A DNA stretch of 41,628 nucleotides, taken from positions 1 to 41,628 of IMG/VR virus record IMGVR_UViG_3300044940_000694; one strand, 5' to 3'. Shown here one piece after another: positions 14,702-21,449 of this stretch (positions are counted from its first letter, which is position 1; each line of letters opens with the position of its first letter). A program made the translations under genes and the position numbers. This stretch comes from a virus. A model generated the notes under the pieces. The model was not told the origin of the DNA and did no database searches. It worked only from the letters and a program-made list of their open reading frames with translations.

Positions 14702-15567
14702 GCGACGAGACGCGACCGTTTGGCCTGACTTGGACGAAGCGCGTGCGGTCGACCGAGTGGGAGGCGTCCGTGGGCGCATTCAGCGCGTTCGTGCTCGATG
14801 AGCCCGAGGACACGCGGTTCAGCTACGTGCTCAGCGTGAACATGAACGCTCACGAATGGGTCCAGCGCGAGTCATCGCCCGCGACGGAGGAGTTCGTCTG
14901 CGCGAGGTGCGGCGCGCGCAAGGCCAGTGAAGCACCCTCGTTCGCGGCCCCGTTCCCGATCATCACCACGACGGTCGAGCTCGAAACCCGCTCGGAGACG
15001 AACCAGCACACCCACTGGCGGGAGCGGAACGCCCGCGCGCGAGAGGCGAACGCCGTCGTGTTCGACGCGCTCGCGATGCTCGCCGAGCGGCCGGACGCGC
15101 AGCGAGGGCTCGTCGTGCGGATGACGCGCATCGTCGGGAGCGAGCGGGAGTTGCTCGACGACGACAACGTCGCGGCTGCGCTGAAGGCGGTGCGCGACGC
15201 GGTGGCTCGGTGGCTTGGCATCGACGACCGCAGCCCGTGCGTGACCTGGATCGCCTCGGAGATGCAGGCGCCCGGCCCGATGCGCGCGCGGCTCGAGCTC
15301 TTCTACCGCGGGGGCATCGGCGAGCAGTTGCCCGGCGTCGTGGTGCTCGATGCCGCGTCGCTGCTCGCCGTCGCAGAAACCGCTGCGCTCGCAGCTCGCG
15401 CCGGGCTGTCCGCGCACACGCTCGCCACGCTCGCGCGCGCCGGCCTTTTGACAGCGGGATACCAGCGCGACCATTTGGTGACACCCGATCTGACAAATGG
15501 GCCTTCCCGCGAGGCCATGCGAGGTGCGGAACATGGCGAGCGACGCGGTGATGCCGAGAGGCGTTGA
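14698..15567 (+). CDS. Hypothetical protein with zinc knuckle
   Basis: A 289-aa protein starting MSDETRPFGLTWTKRV. It has one CxxC pair (FVCARCGARKA, residues ~64-72), a central segment LFYRGGIGEQLPGVVVLDAASLLAV and helices before the end. Its last ~35 residues (YQRDHLVTPDLTNGPSREAM...) are encoded by leader repeat copy 2, so the C-terminus probably arose by insertion of that repeat rather than belonging to the original protein. The function is unknown. It overlaps the next gene by 35 bases, unusual in this 4-base-overlap genome and consistent with a later insertion. Confidence 0.6.
   Translation: MSDETRPFGLTWTKRVRSTEWEASVGAFSAFVLDEPEDTRFSYVLSVNMNAHEWVQRESSPATEEFVCARCGARKASEAPSFAAPFPIITTTVELETRSETNQHTHWRERNARAREANAVVFDALAMLAERPDAQRGLVVRMTRIVGSERELLDDDNVAAALKAVRDAVARWLGIDDRSPCVTWIASEMQAPGPMRARLELFYRGGIGEQLPGVVVLDAASLLAVAETAALAARAGLSAHTLATLARAGLLTAGYQRDHLVTPDLTNGPSREAMRGAEHGERRGDAERR
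15458..15539 (+). repeat. 82-bp leader repeat, copy 2
   Basis: Second copy of the leader at 14195-14276, with the inverted repeat at 15471-15477 and 15494-15500 and the same GAGGTG 11 bases before ATG 15533. TTGACA at 15448-15453 lies directly upstream, but no good -10 element follows at 17 bases. Three of the four differences from copy 1 are C to A and one is G to T. Confidence 0.9.
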
Positions 15568-16486
15568 GCAGGACAGAATCGACTGCCATGGGTGCACGGG
15601 CGCGGCGAAGCGCATGCTCATCGAGGGAGTGGACTCGACCTGCCCCGTGTGCGGGACGGTGTTTACGACCGACGCGGAGGTGATCGAAGAGCGACTGCGA
15701 GAGGCGGTGGGCGAGCGCTGCAACGGCACCGGCGCGCGGCCCGACGACGCGGCCACCGCGGCCGCACGCCCTGCAGAGGCTGCTGCGCGGGAGCATCGCG
15801 CCTCGGGCCGACGAAGCTCAGCCAAGCGCGGAAGCGATGTGCGATCGCTGCTCTCGCTCTCGGCCGAGGACGCAGCGCAGGTGCGAAAGACCATGGACCT
15901 CGACGCACAGTGGGCGCGCATCCGAGTCGTCGTCGATGCGCTCCTGCGGTGGGAGCACACCCTCGAGATCAACGAGAACTCCGCGCGCTCAGGCACCAAC
16001 GGATCGAACTGGCTCCGCGGGGTGATCGGGCTCGTGAGCGCGGACATGCTCAAGGAGCGCCCCGAGCTGCGCGCGTTCGCCAAGGCTCCGCTTGTCATCG
16101 GGCCGGGACACACCGGAAGCGTGGGCGACAGTTCCAACGCGATGCCTGACTTCAAGGCGATTCCGGTGAACGCCGAGACGATCGTGCGCTTCAACGCGCT
16201 GAGTCCGCGCTCGCGGGCCACTGCCATCGCGGTGCGCGACGACGGCCAGGGCGATCGCCTCGTGACGCGCGTGCTGCGCGACGGGCACCTGCCCGTGTCG
16301 CTTGGGCTGGAGCAACGGGTGGGACTCGAGATCGCGCCGCCCGAGGTCCGGCAGAACTGGTGGCACGAGCTCGCGCGAGGCAACCGCGGCGCTCTGCTCA
16401 CCGGCTCGAAGCTCTATGGGTGGGAAGCGCTCTGTGCGCTCGAGCGAGAGTGGAACGCTGTGGAAACCACCGCGCGAACGGGCTGA
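15533..16486 (+). CDS. Hypothetical protein with N-terminal zinc ribbon
   Basis: A 317-aa protein opening with a four-cysteine ribbon (CHGCTGAAKRM, then STCPVCGTVFTTD; residues ~17-45). A basic linker (GRRSSAKRG) and a larger domain without a recognised family follow (KTMDLDAQWARIRVVVDALLRWEHTLEINENSARSG is the best conserved-looking part). The zinc ribbon plus basic linker suggests DNA or RNA binding. The start is fixed by the duplicated leader with GAGGTG upstream; the in-frame start at 15497 would translate the leader. Confidence 0.65.
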   Translation: MASDAVMPRGVEQDRIDCHGCTGAAKRMLIEGVDSTCPVCGTVFTTDAEVIEERLREAVGERCNGTGARPDDAATAAARPAEAAAREHRASGRRSSAKRGSDVRSLLSLSAEDAAQVRKTMDLDAQWARIRVVVDALLRWEHTLEINENSARSGTNGSNWLRGVIGLVSADMLKERPELRAFAKAPLVIGPGHTGSVGDSSNAMPDFKAIPVNAETIVRFNALSPRSRATAIAVRDDGQGDRLVTRVLRDGHLPVSLGLEQRVGLEIAPPEVRQNWWHELARGNRGALLTGSKLYGWEALCALEREWNAVETTARTG

Positions 16487-16500
16487 GTGGCGCGCGTTTT

Positions 16501-16529
16501 TTGACGAGCGATTGGGGACAAGATACGCC
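16501..16529 (+). promoter_or_regulatory. Possible promoter, TTGACG-N17-TACGCC
   Basis: TTGACG (16501-16506) after a run of T, a 17-base spacer and TACGCC (16524-16529), in a 68-base gap before ATG 16555. The -35, spacing and TAC start of the -10 element copy PL and PR, but there is no GTGAARTAA in the spacer, so it may serve genes expressed later and outside repressor control. The -10 element is poor. Confidence 0.35.
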
Positions 16530-16554
16530 TTTCAGCGGGGAGAGGTGCGCGCAG

Positions 16555-16779
16555 ATGGCGACAGTCGTTTCAGCACCGCAGTTCGCGGCCATGCTCTCGG
16601 ACGCGGGTGAGCCGACCGATCGCCGAACGGCGACGCGCTGGTTCAACCTGTGGCGAGCGCGCGGCGTCCCTCACGTTCGCGAGGTCGTAGGCGGGCGCGG
16701 CGGACGCGGCGGCGTCTCGCTCGCGCTTACGCTCGAAGGGCTCGCCGCCTACTGCCGCGGGGAGCTGTCGATTCGCTGA
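16555..16779 (+). CDS. Small HTH-like protein
   Basis: A 74-aa protein (MATVVSAPQFAAMLSDAG...). APQFAAMLSDAGEPTDRRTATRWFNLWRARGVP resembles the helix-turn-helix of small phage regulators or excisionases, followed by a Gly/Arg loop and a closing helix. GAGAGGTG precedes ATG 16555, a sequence much like the end of the 82-bp leaders. Specific role unknown. Confidence 0.6.
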   Translation: MATVVSAPQFAAMLSDAGEPTDRRTATRWFNLWRARGVPHVREVVGGRGGRGGVSLALTLEGLAAYCRGELSIR

Positions 16780-16790
16780 CGAGGGACACG

Positions 16791-16964
16791 ATGAGCACGC
16801 GCGACATCATCCTGGTCGTGCTGCTCTGGCTCACGACGCTCGGCGCGTGGGTCCTGTTCCTCTCTCCCCCATCGGACCCTCCACCACCGGCTCGCCGCTC
16901 TCCATCGGCGCATCGGTGGCGGGTGGTTCGCACCGGGCCTGTGAAGGCCCAACCACTGTCGTGA
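16791..16964 (+). CDS. Small single-pass membrane protein
   Basis: A 57-aa protein with one strong N-terminal transmembrane helix (residues ~6-26, IILVVLLWLTTLGAWVLFL), then a Pro-rich and basic tail. It would sit in the inner membrane with the tail in periplasm or cytoplasm. GAGGG precedes the ATG. Its size suits a spanin- or holin-associated protein, but the position before the packaging genes gives no firm support. Confidence 0.5.
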   Translation: MSTRDIILVVLLWLTTLGAWVLFLSPPSDPPPPARRSPSAHRWRVVRTGPVKAQPLS

Positions 16965-17151
16965 GACAGAGGCGTCTGGCCCGGCGTCGCCCGGAGCGTC
17001 GCGCGCGAAGCGCACGACCGGCCAGCGCGAAGCACCCGCATTGAGTTCGGTTGTCTCGACAACACGACCGTCTCCCGGCTGCGGGGAGCCTCGCTCGCGG
17101 GGCAACAGCGGCGACTTCACACCGCGCCCGAGGGGCGCAGGGGCAACCACC
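16965..17151. other. Non-coding stretch between early and packaging genes
   Basis: 187 bases with no convincing reading frame. Visible structure: a short palindrome GTTGTCTCGACAAC (17050-17063) and a C-rich/G-rich pair around CTCCC...GGGGAG further on. It may carry the late control region, but no good promoter can be named. Confidence 0.4.
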
Positions 17152-17373
17152 ATGGACTATCGCTCGAACGCGTGCCCGATGTGCAGCGGCCGCCCGCTCA
17201 ACCTCGTGCGGCCGGAGCCCATCGGCTACCACCGCAACGGCACAGAGAAGCCGACGTACGGCAAGCGCGCGCCATTCGTGCAGCGCTGCCTCATCTGCGA
17301 CGGCACCGCGCCTAACAGCGTTCGCTACGGCGCCGTCACCCAGCGCTCGTTCTCGCACCGCGAGCCCTGCTGA
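17152..17373 (+). CDS. Zinc-ribbon microprotein
   Basis: A 73-aa protein with two CxxC pairs (CPMCSGRPLNL, then VQRCLICDG; about 33 residues apart), the layout of a complete zinc ribbon, with a basic stretch between them (RNGTEKPTYGKR). It probably binds nucleic acid or RNA polymerase. ATG 17152 follows GGGGCAACCACC. It lies directly before the large inverted repeat and the terminase genes, which would suit a late-gene activator, but this is inference. Confidence 0.6.
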   Translation: MDYRSNACPMCSGRPLNLVRPEPIGYHRNGTEKPTYGKRAPFVQRCLICDGTAPNSVRYGAVTQRSFSHREPC

Positions 17374-17396
17374 CGCTTCACCCTGCCCTCCGCTCC

Positions 17397-17464
17397 GGCG
17401 CGAGGACCTTCGAAGCTGCGCGTTGTTCGCGGGACCAGCGCGCAGCTTCGAGGCTCTTCGCGCC
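17397..17464. terminator. 26-bp inverted repeat, large stem-loop
   Basis: Arms 17397-17422 and 17439-17464 pair at 23 of 26 positions, including a perfect inner 12-bp stem CGAAGCTGCGCG / CGCGCAGCTTCG, around a 16-base loop. It starts 24 bases after a stop codon. There is no T-run on either side, so a classical Rho-independent terminator is not certain; an attenuator or protein-binding hairpin is possible. Confidence 0.55.
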
Positions 17465-17531
17465 GAGAAAGACGACGACCCGATGCGCGTGCGCGCGTTC
17501 TTCCTGATCCGCGACGCGGACAGCATCGAGC

Positions 17532-17696
17532 GTGTCTCGGTGCATTACCGCTGCTCTCGCTGGAGCCGTCGCGCTCACGAGAGCGACCGAGCAGCGGGAG
17601 CAAGCCGAGATCGACGAGCAGTTGGCGGAGGAGCTCTACGAGCGCTCGCTCGCGGTGCTCGCGAAGGCGCTCGGCGATCGGCAGATGGACGACTGA
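17532..17696 (+). CDS. Possible small helical protein before terminase
   Basis: A 54-aa frame with GTG 17532 and TGA 17694-17696, 13 bases before the terminase small subunit. The product is protein-like: a hydrophobic start (CITAALAGAVALTRATE) then a charged helix (QREQAEIDEQLAEELYERSLAVLAKALGDRQ). The frame is closed upstream by TGA at 17505 and the ribosome-binding site is weak, so the true start, or a frameshift from an ATG at 17483, is uncertain. Confidence 0.4.
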   Translation: MSRCITAALAGAVALTRATEQREQAEIDEQLAEELYERSLAVLAKALGDRQMDD

Positions 17697-17709
17697 AAGA
17701 AGGTCCACC

Positions 17710-18540
17710 ATGGCCGCGGCGAAGACCGCCAAGCGATCACGCGGCAAAGCCAAGCCGCCCGCGCGACAGCGCGAGCGCGCGCCGAAGCACGCGCCCGAAA
17801 ACCACGCGGAGGATGTGCACGACGCCGCGGCGTTCGTGCCGAACTCTCCTGCGCCCCGTCTGCGAGGCCGCGCGACGGTGCTCACGGATGAGCTCGAGCG
17901 AGCGCTCGTGCGCAAGCTGGAGTGCGGCACGTTCGTCGAGCAAGCGTGCGCCGAGGTTGGGCTCGCCCGGCCAACATTCTACTCGTGGATGAAGCGCGGC
18001 CGCACGCCGACCGAGGGGCGACCGAACCCCGCGTTCGAGCAGCGGTGCGAAGAGTTCGCAGCCAACGTCGACGCGGCGCGAGCGCGAGCGCAGGGCATGA
18101 TGCAGCGCGTGCTCTTCGCGAAGGGCATCGGCGGCTCTGCCGATGGAGGTGACCCAGAAGCGACGCTCGATGCGCGCGCGGCCGAGGCGTACCTCCGCAC
18201 CCTCGACGCGCAGCAGATCGCCGTGGAGCGATCGGCCAAGGCGAAGCTCGAGCGCGAGAAGATGCGGGAAGAGATCAATCAGTTGCGCGCCGGCGGCCGC
18301 ACGAACGCACAGGTTCGCCGCGACGCGGAGCAGCGCACGGCGGAAGAGATCCTGAAAGCCTTGGCGACCGTCCTCAATGAAGAGCAGTACGCGCACGTCC
18401 TCGGTGTCATCGCAGGTTCGGTGGGCGGCGAAGACGCTATTGAAGGGGAACCCGAAGCGGGGCGCGGGAGTGCTCGAAGCGCTGGCGACCGCGAAGAAGC
18501 CGCGCACGGCTCTGGCGAAGGCGAGGCGTCAGGCAGGTGA
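17710..18540 (+). CDS. terS: Terminase small subunit
   Basis: A 276-aa DNA-recognition subunit of the packaging motor. A basic N-terminus (KTAKRSRGKAKPPARQRER) precedes a HTH at about residues 58-95 (LTDELERALVRKLECG, then VEQACAEVGLARPTFYSWMKRG), the standard terminase small subunit fold. A coiled-coil oligomerisation segment follows (RSAKAKLEREKMREEINQL). Its last 55 codons overlap the large subunit in another frame. ATG follows AAGAAGG. The packaging signal is probably near this gene but was not found. Confidence 0.85.
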   Translation: MAAAKTAKRSRGKAKPPARQRERAPKHAPENHAEDVHDAAAFVPNSPAPRLRGRATVLTDELERALVRKLECGTFVEQACAEVGLARPTFYSWMKRGRTPTEGRPNPAFEQRCEEFAANVDAARARAQGMMQRVLFAKGIGGSADGGDPEATLDARAAEAYLRTLDAQQIAVERSAKAKLEREKMREEINQLRAGGRTNAQVRRDAEQRTAEEILKALATVLNEEQYAHVLGVIAGSVGGEDAIEGEPEAGRGSARSAGDREEAAHGSGEGEASGR

Positions 18541-20020
18541 CCTCTCCCGCTACCGGAACGACCCCGTCGGGTTCTCGCGAGACATCCTCGGCACCGAGTT
18601 GTGGGAGAAGCAACGCGAGATCGCGCAGGCGATCGCCGACGGTGAGCAGCGCATCTCGGTGCGCTCCGGCCACAAGACCGGCAAGACGCGGCTCCTTGCT
18701 TGCCTCGCGCTCTGGTGGCTCTTCACCCGCGACGAGGCACAGATCATCGTTACAAGCGCGTCGGGCCGTCAGGTCCGCAGCGTCATCTGGAAAGAGATTC
18801 GCAACGTCGCGCTGCGCTCGGCGCGCGTGAAGCTCCCGAGCGTGAGCGACGGGCTGCACAAGGTGCCCGACGCGGGCTATCAGCTCGAGGATGGCCGGGT
18901 GCTCCTCGGCTTCTCGACGAGCGAGCCCGAGAAGATGGCGGGCTTCTCCGGGCCCGAGCAGCTCTTTCTCTTGGACGAGGCCTCGGGCATCGACGAGGAG
19001 ATCTTCGAGGCGATCGAAGGCAACCGCGCCGGCGGCGTGGTGATTGTGATGTTCTCGAACCCGACCCGCACCAGCGGCGAGTTCTTCGAGAGTCATCACC
19101 GCAAAGCGAAGTCTCCGAAGAACCCGCACGGCTACAAGACCTTCCGGCTCTCGTCCGAGGACGCGGCGAAGGTCACCCCGCACATTCGCGGGCTCGCGCG
19201 ACAGGACTACATCGACGAGAAGCGCGCGGAGTGGGGCGTCGACTCGACGCTCTACGCGGTACGCATCCTCGGGGAGTTCCCGAAGCAGGGCGCGAGTTCT
19301 GTGATCCCGCTGCACATGGTCCACACCGCGCGCGAGCGCGGCAGGCAGTATGCGGCGCACCACAGACCGAGACTCGATGATGCGCCGGAAGACGTCTCGT
19401 CGCTTCTGCCCGATCCAGCGGATCGGCTCGAGATCGGCGTCGACGTCGCACGCTCAGGTGGAGACAAGTCGGTGATCGCGCTCCGGCGCGGACCGCTCGT
19501 GTATCCGCTGCGAAGGTTCGTCGGCCTCGACTCCAAGGCGCTCGCGCTCGAGGTCCTGAAGGCCGTCGAGTGCTTCAACGCCCGCGCGCCGAACGTCACC
19601 AGCACCCCGCGTGTGAAGGTCGACGCGAACGGCGTCGGCGCCGGCGTGTTCGATGAGCTCGCGTGGTGGGCCAACGAGCACCCCGGCGAGCTCATCGTGA
19701 TCGGCGTCATGTCGAGCGCGAGCCCGACGCGGGACGAGCGCACCTACGCCAACCTCCGCGCGCAGATGGCGTTCGAGACACGGTCGTTCCTCGCGAGCGC
19801 CGCGCTGCCCGACGACGACCACCTCGAGCAGGACTTGCTCACGCCCGAGTATCGGTTCGCGAAGGATCGTCGGCTGCTGATCGAGTCGAAGGACGAGCTC
19901 TTCAAGCGGCTCGGCCGATCACCGGACGACGGCGATGCGCTGAACCTCTGCGTCTATGAGCCGCCCATCAATCCCCAGGCGAACGACGATGTCGTCGGCT
20001 CCGCCAGCTACACCCGCTGA
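18377..20020 (+). CDS. terL: Terminase large subunit
   Basis: A 547-aa ATPase/nuclease that pumps DNA into the prohead. ATPase: Walker A SGHKTGKT (~96-103), Walker B LFLLDEASG (~196-204), coupling motif VVIVMFSNPTRTSGEF. Nuclease (RNase H-like): GVDVARSGGDKS (~354-365) and KVDANGVGAG (~414) supply acidic metal ligands, with DDGDALNL near the end as the third. The ATG at 18377 gives a 164-base overlap with terS; a later GTG near 18467 would shorten it to about 517 aa and is possible. It ends close to the portal gene. Confidence 0.95.
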   Translation: MKSSTRTSSVSSQVRWAAKTLLKGNPKRGAGVLEALATAKKPRTALAKARRQAGDLSRYRNDPVGFSRDILGTELWEKQREIAQAIADGEQRISVRSGHKTGKTRLLACLALWWLFTRDEAQIIVTSASGRQVRSVIWKEIRNVALRSARVKLPSVSDGLHKVPDAGYQLEDGRVLLGFSTSEPEKMAGFSGPEQLFLLDEASGIDEEIFEAIEGNRAGGVVIVMFSNPTRTSGEFFESHHRKAKSPKNPHGYKTFRLSSEDAAKVTPHIRGLARQDYIDEKRAEWGVDSTLYAVRILGEFPKQGASSVIPLHMVHTARERGRQYAAHHRPRLDDAPEDVSSLLPDPADRLEIGVDVARSGGDKSVIALRRGPLVYPLRRFVGLDSKALALEVLKAVECFNARAPNVTSTPRVKVDANGVGAGVFDELAWWANEHPGELIVIGVMSSASPTRDERTYANLRAQMAFETRSFLASAALPDDDHLEQDLLTPEYRFAKDRRLLIESKDELFKRLGRSPDDGDALNLCVYEPPINPQANDDVVGSASYTR

Positions 20021-20030
20021 GAGCGCACCC

Positions 20031-21278
20031 ATGGCAGACAGCACGCCCACCGCGCTCGAGGAAGACACCCGCTCCCGCTGGGCGATCTCGTGGGACGCAG
20101 AGATGATCCGCGCTGCCGAGCGCTCTGCTTCGTCGGGCTCGCTCAGCCTCGCGGCGGCGCTGTGCGACGAGATGATCAAGGACGACCGCGTCTCGCGGGC
20201 GATCCGCATCCGCGCGCGCAGCCTGATCCTCTCGCCCCCCAAGTGGGAGTCTGGCGCTGGCGGCAAGCGCACCGCGCTGACCGCAGAGCGCAGGCTGCAC
20301 ACCGAAGAAGACTGGTACACGATGGCGCCGAGCAACCAGCTCGGCGAGTTGCACCAGTGGGGCATCATGCTCGGCATCGGCTTCGCGCAGCGCGTCTGGA
20401 AGACCGCGCCCGGCTCGGGCCGCTGGGTGCCCACGCTCGAGGCGTGGAACCCGCGCAGCTTCCGCTGGGAGGCCACGGAGAAGACCTGGCGCGTACGCAC
20501 CAAGGACGGTGACGAGCACAACGCCGGCCCCGATCGGTTCGTGATCTACACGCCCTTCGGCGTGAAGACCCCCGCGAAGCGCGGCGTGTGGAGCGCGGTC
20601 GCGCAGTGGTGGCTGCTCAAGCAGTACGCCAAGCACGATTGGCTCAAGCAGGGCCAACAAGCGCGGGGCTCGACGGTGCTCACGCCTCCTGCGCCCACCG
20701 GCGCGCCGATGCAGGCGGGCGACGAGCGCGACAACGGGCAGCTGCGACGGCAGCGACAGGTGCTCGTCGACTCGATCATGGCCAAGGTCGAGGAGCGCGT
20801 GATCGCGCTGCCCTCGGGCTGGGACATGAAGCTCGTGCAGATGGCCGCGTCCACCCACGCGACCTATCAAGCGCAGATCGAGCTCGCCGACCGCGGCATC
20901 GCGATCGCGATCACTGGGCAGAACCTCACGTCCGAGGTCACGGGCGGCTCGTACGCCGCGGCGACGATCCACCGCGAGGTGGAGCGGACGCTCATCATCT
21001 CCGACACGAACGCGCTGATCGACACGCTCCACGACGAACTGCTCACCCACTGGGCTGCGTACCACCTGCGAGAAGGCGCGGCGGGCGCGCCCTGGCCCGC
21101 GTGGGACACCGCGCCACCGCAGGACCGCAAGGCCGAGGCGGACGAGCTGACGGCCACGGCTGCCGCGGTCACGTCGTGGAACACGCTGCTCGCGCCGCAC
21201 GGGCAGCAGGTCGACATCATCGCACTCGCGAAGGACCGCGGACTCCCGCTGAAAGAGCTGGAGAAGGCGATCACCTAG
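20031..21278 (+). CDS. Portal protein (DUF935 / Mu gp29-like), ends at amber codon
   Basis: A 415-aa portal, the dodecameric ring through which DNA enters the head. It shows the DUF935 pattern: RWAISWDAEMIRAAERSASSG, DDRVSRAIRIRARSLI, FAQRVWKT, and the late conserved helix AITGQNLTSEVTGGSYAAA with HREVERTLIISDTNALIDTL. The start was taken at ATG 20031, just past the terL stop; ATG 19989 or 19956 would add residues. The reading frame meets TAG at 21276-21278, yet clearly protein-like sequence continues in the same frame to 21419, so the portal appears to be interrupted near its C-terminus. Confidence 0.85.
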   Translation: MADSTPTALEEDTRSRWAISWDAEMIRAAERSASSGSLSLAAALCDEMIKDDRVSRAIRIRARSLILSPPKWESGAGGKRTALTAERRLHTEEDWYTMAPSNQLGELHQWGIMLGIGFAQRVWKTAPGSGRWVPTLEAWNPRSFRWEATEKTWRVRTKDGDEHNAGPDRFVIYTPFGVKTPAKRGVWSAVAQWWLLKQYAKHDWLKQGQQARGSTVLTPPAPTGAPMQAGDERDNGQLRRQRQVLVDSIMAKVEERVIALPSGWDMKLVQMAASTHATYQAQIELADRGIAIAITGQNLTSEVTGGSYAAATIHREVERTLIISDTNALIDTLHDELLTHWAAYHLREGAAGAPWPAWDTAPPQDRKAEADELTATAAAVTSWNTLLAPHGQQVDIIALAKDRGLPLKELEKAIT

Positions 21279-21419
21279 CGCGAGATCTTTGCGTACCACC
21301 TGCAACACGGGCTGCTCACGAAGAACGAGCTCCTCGAATACCTCGGCTATCCGCCGGTCGCGGGTGGGGACGAGGCGCCGACGCCCGTCGTCGCAGCCAC
21401 GCCTGACCAAGCGGCGTGA
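21279..21419 (+). pseudogene. In-frame C-terminal continuation of portal after TAG
   Basis: 46 codons in the same frame as the portal, starting REIFAYHLQHGLLTKNELLEYLG and ending TPDQAA with a TGA. The helix-and-LGYPP pattern is what portal C-termini of this type look like. No start codon or ribosome-binding site of its own is seen. Explanations are a nonsense mutation, a sequencing error, or readthrough giving a 462-aa form. Confidence 0.6.
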
Positions 21420-21449
21420 CGCGCCGCCCTCAACACGAGGCATTCACTG

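Noticed and set aside
15448-15476. TTGACA with 17-base spacing before leader repeat copy 2 as a full promoter
   Set aside because: The hexamer at -10 (CCATTT) is very poor and copy 1 lacks the TTGACA, so it is not part of the conserved module.
14195-15539. The 82-bp near-identical pair as template and variable repeats of a diversity-generating retroelement
   Set aside because: Three of four differences involve A in copy 2, but there is no reverse transcriptase gene in the window and only four changes; both copies end at gene starts.
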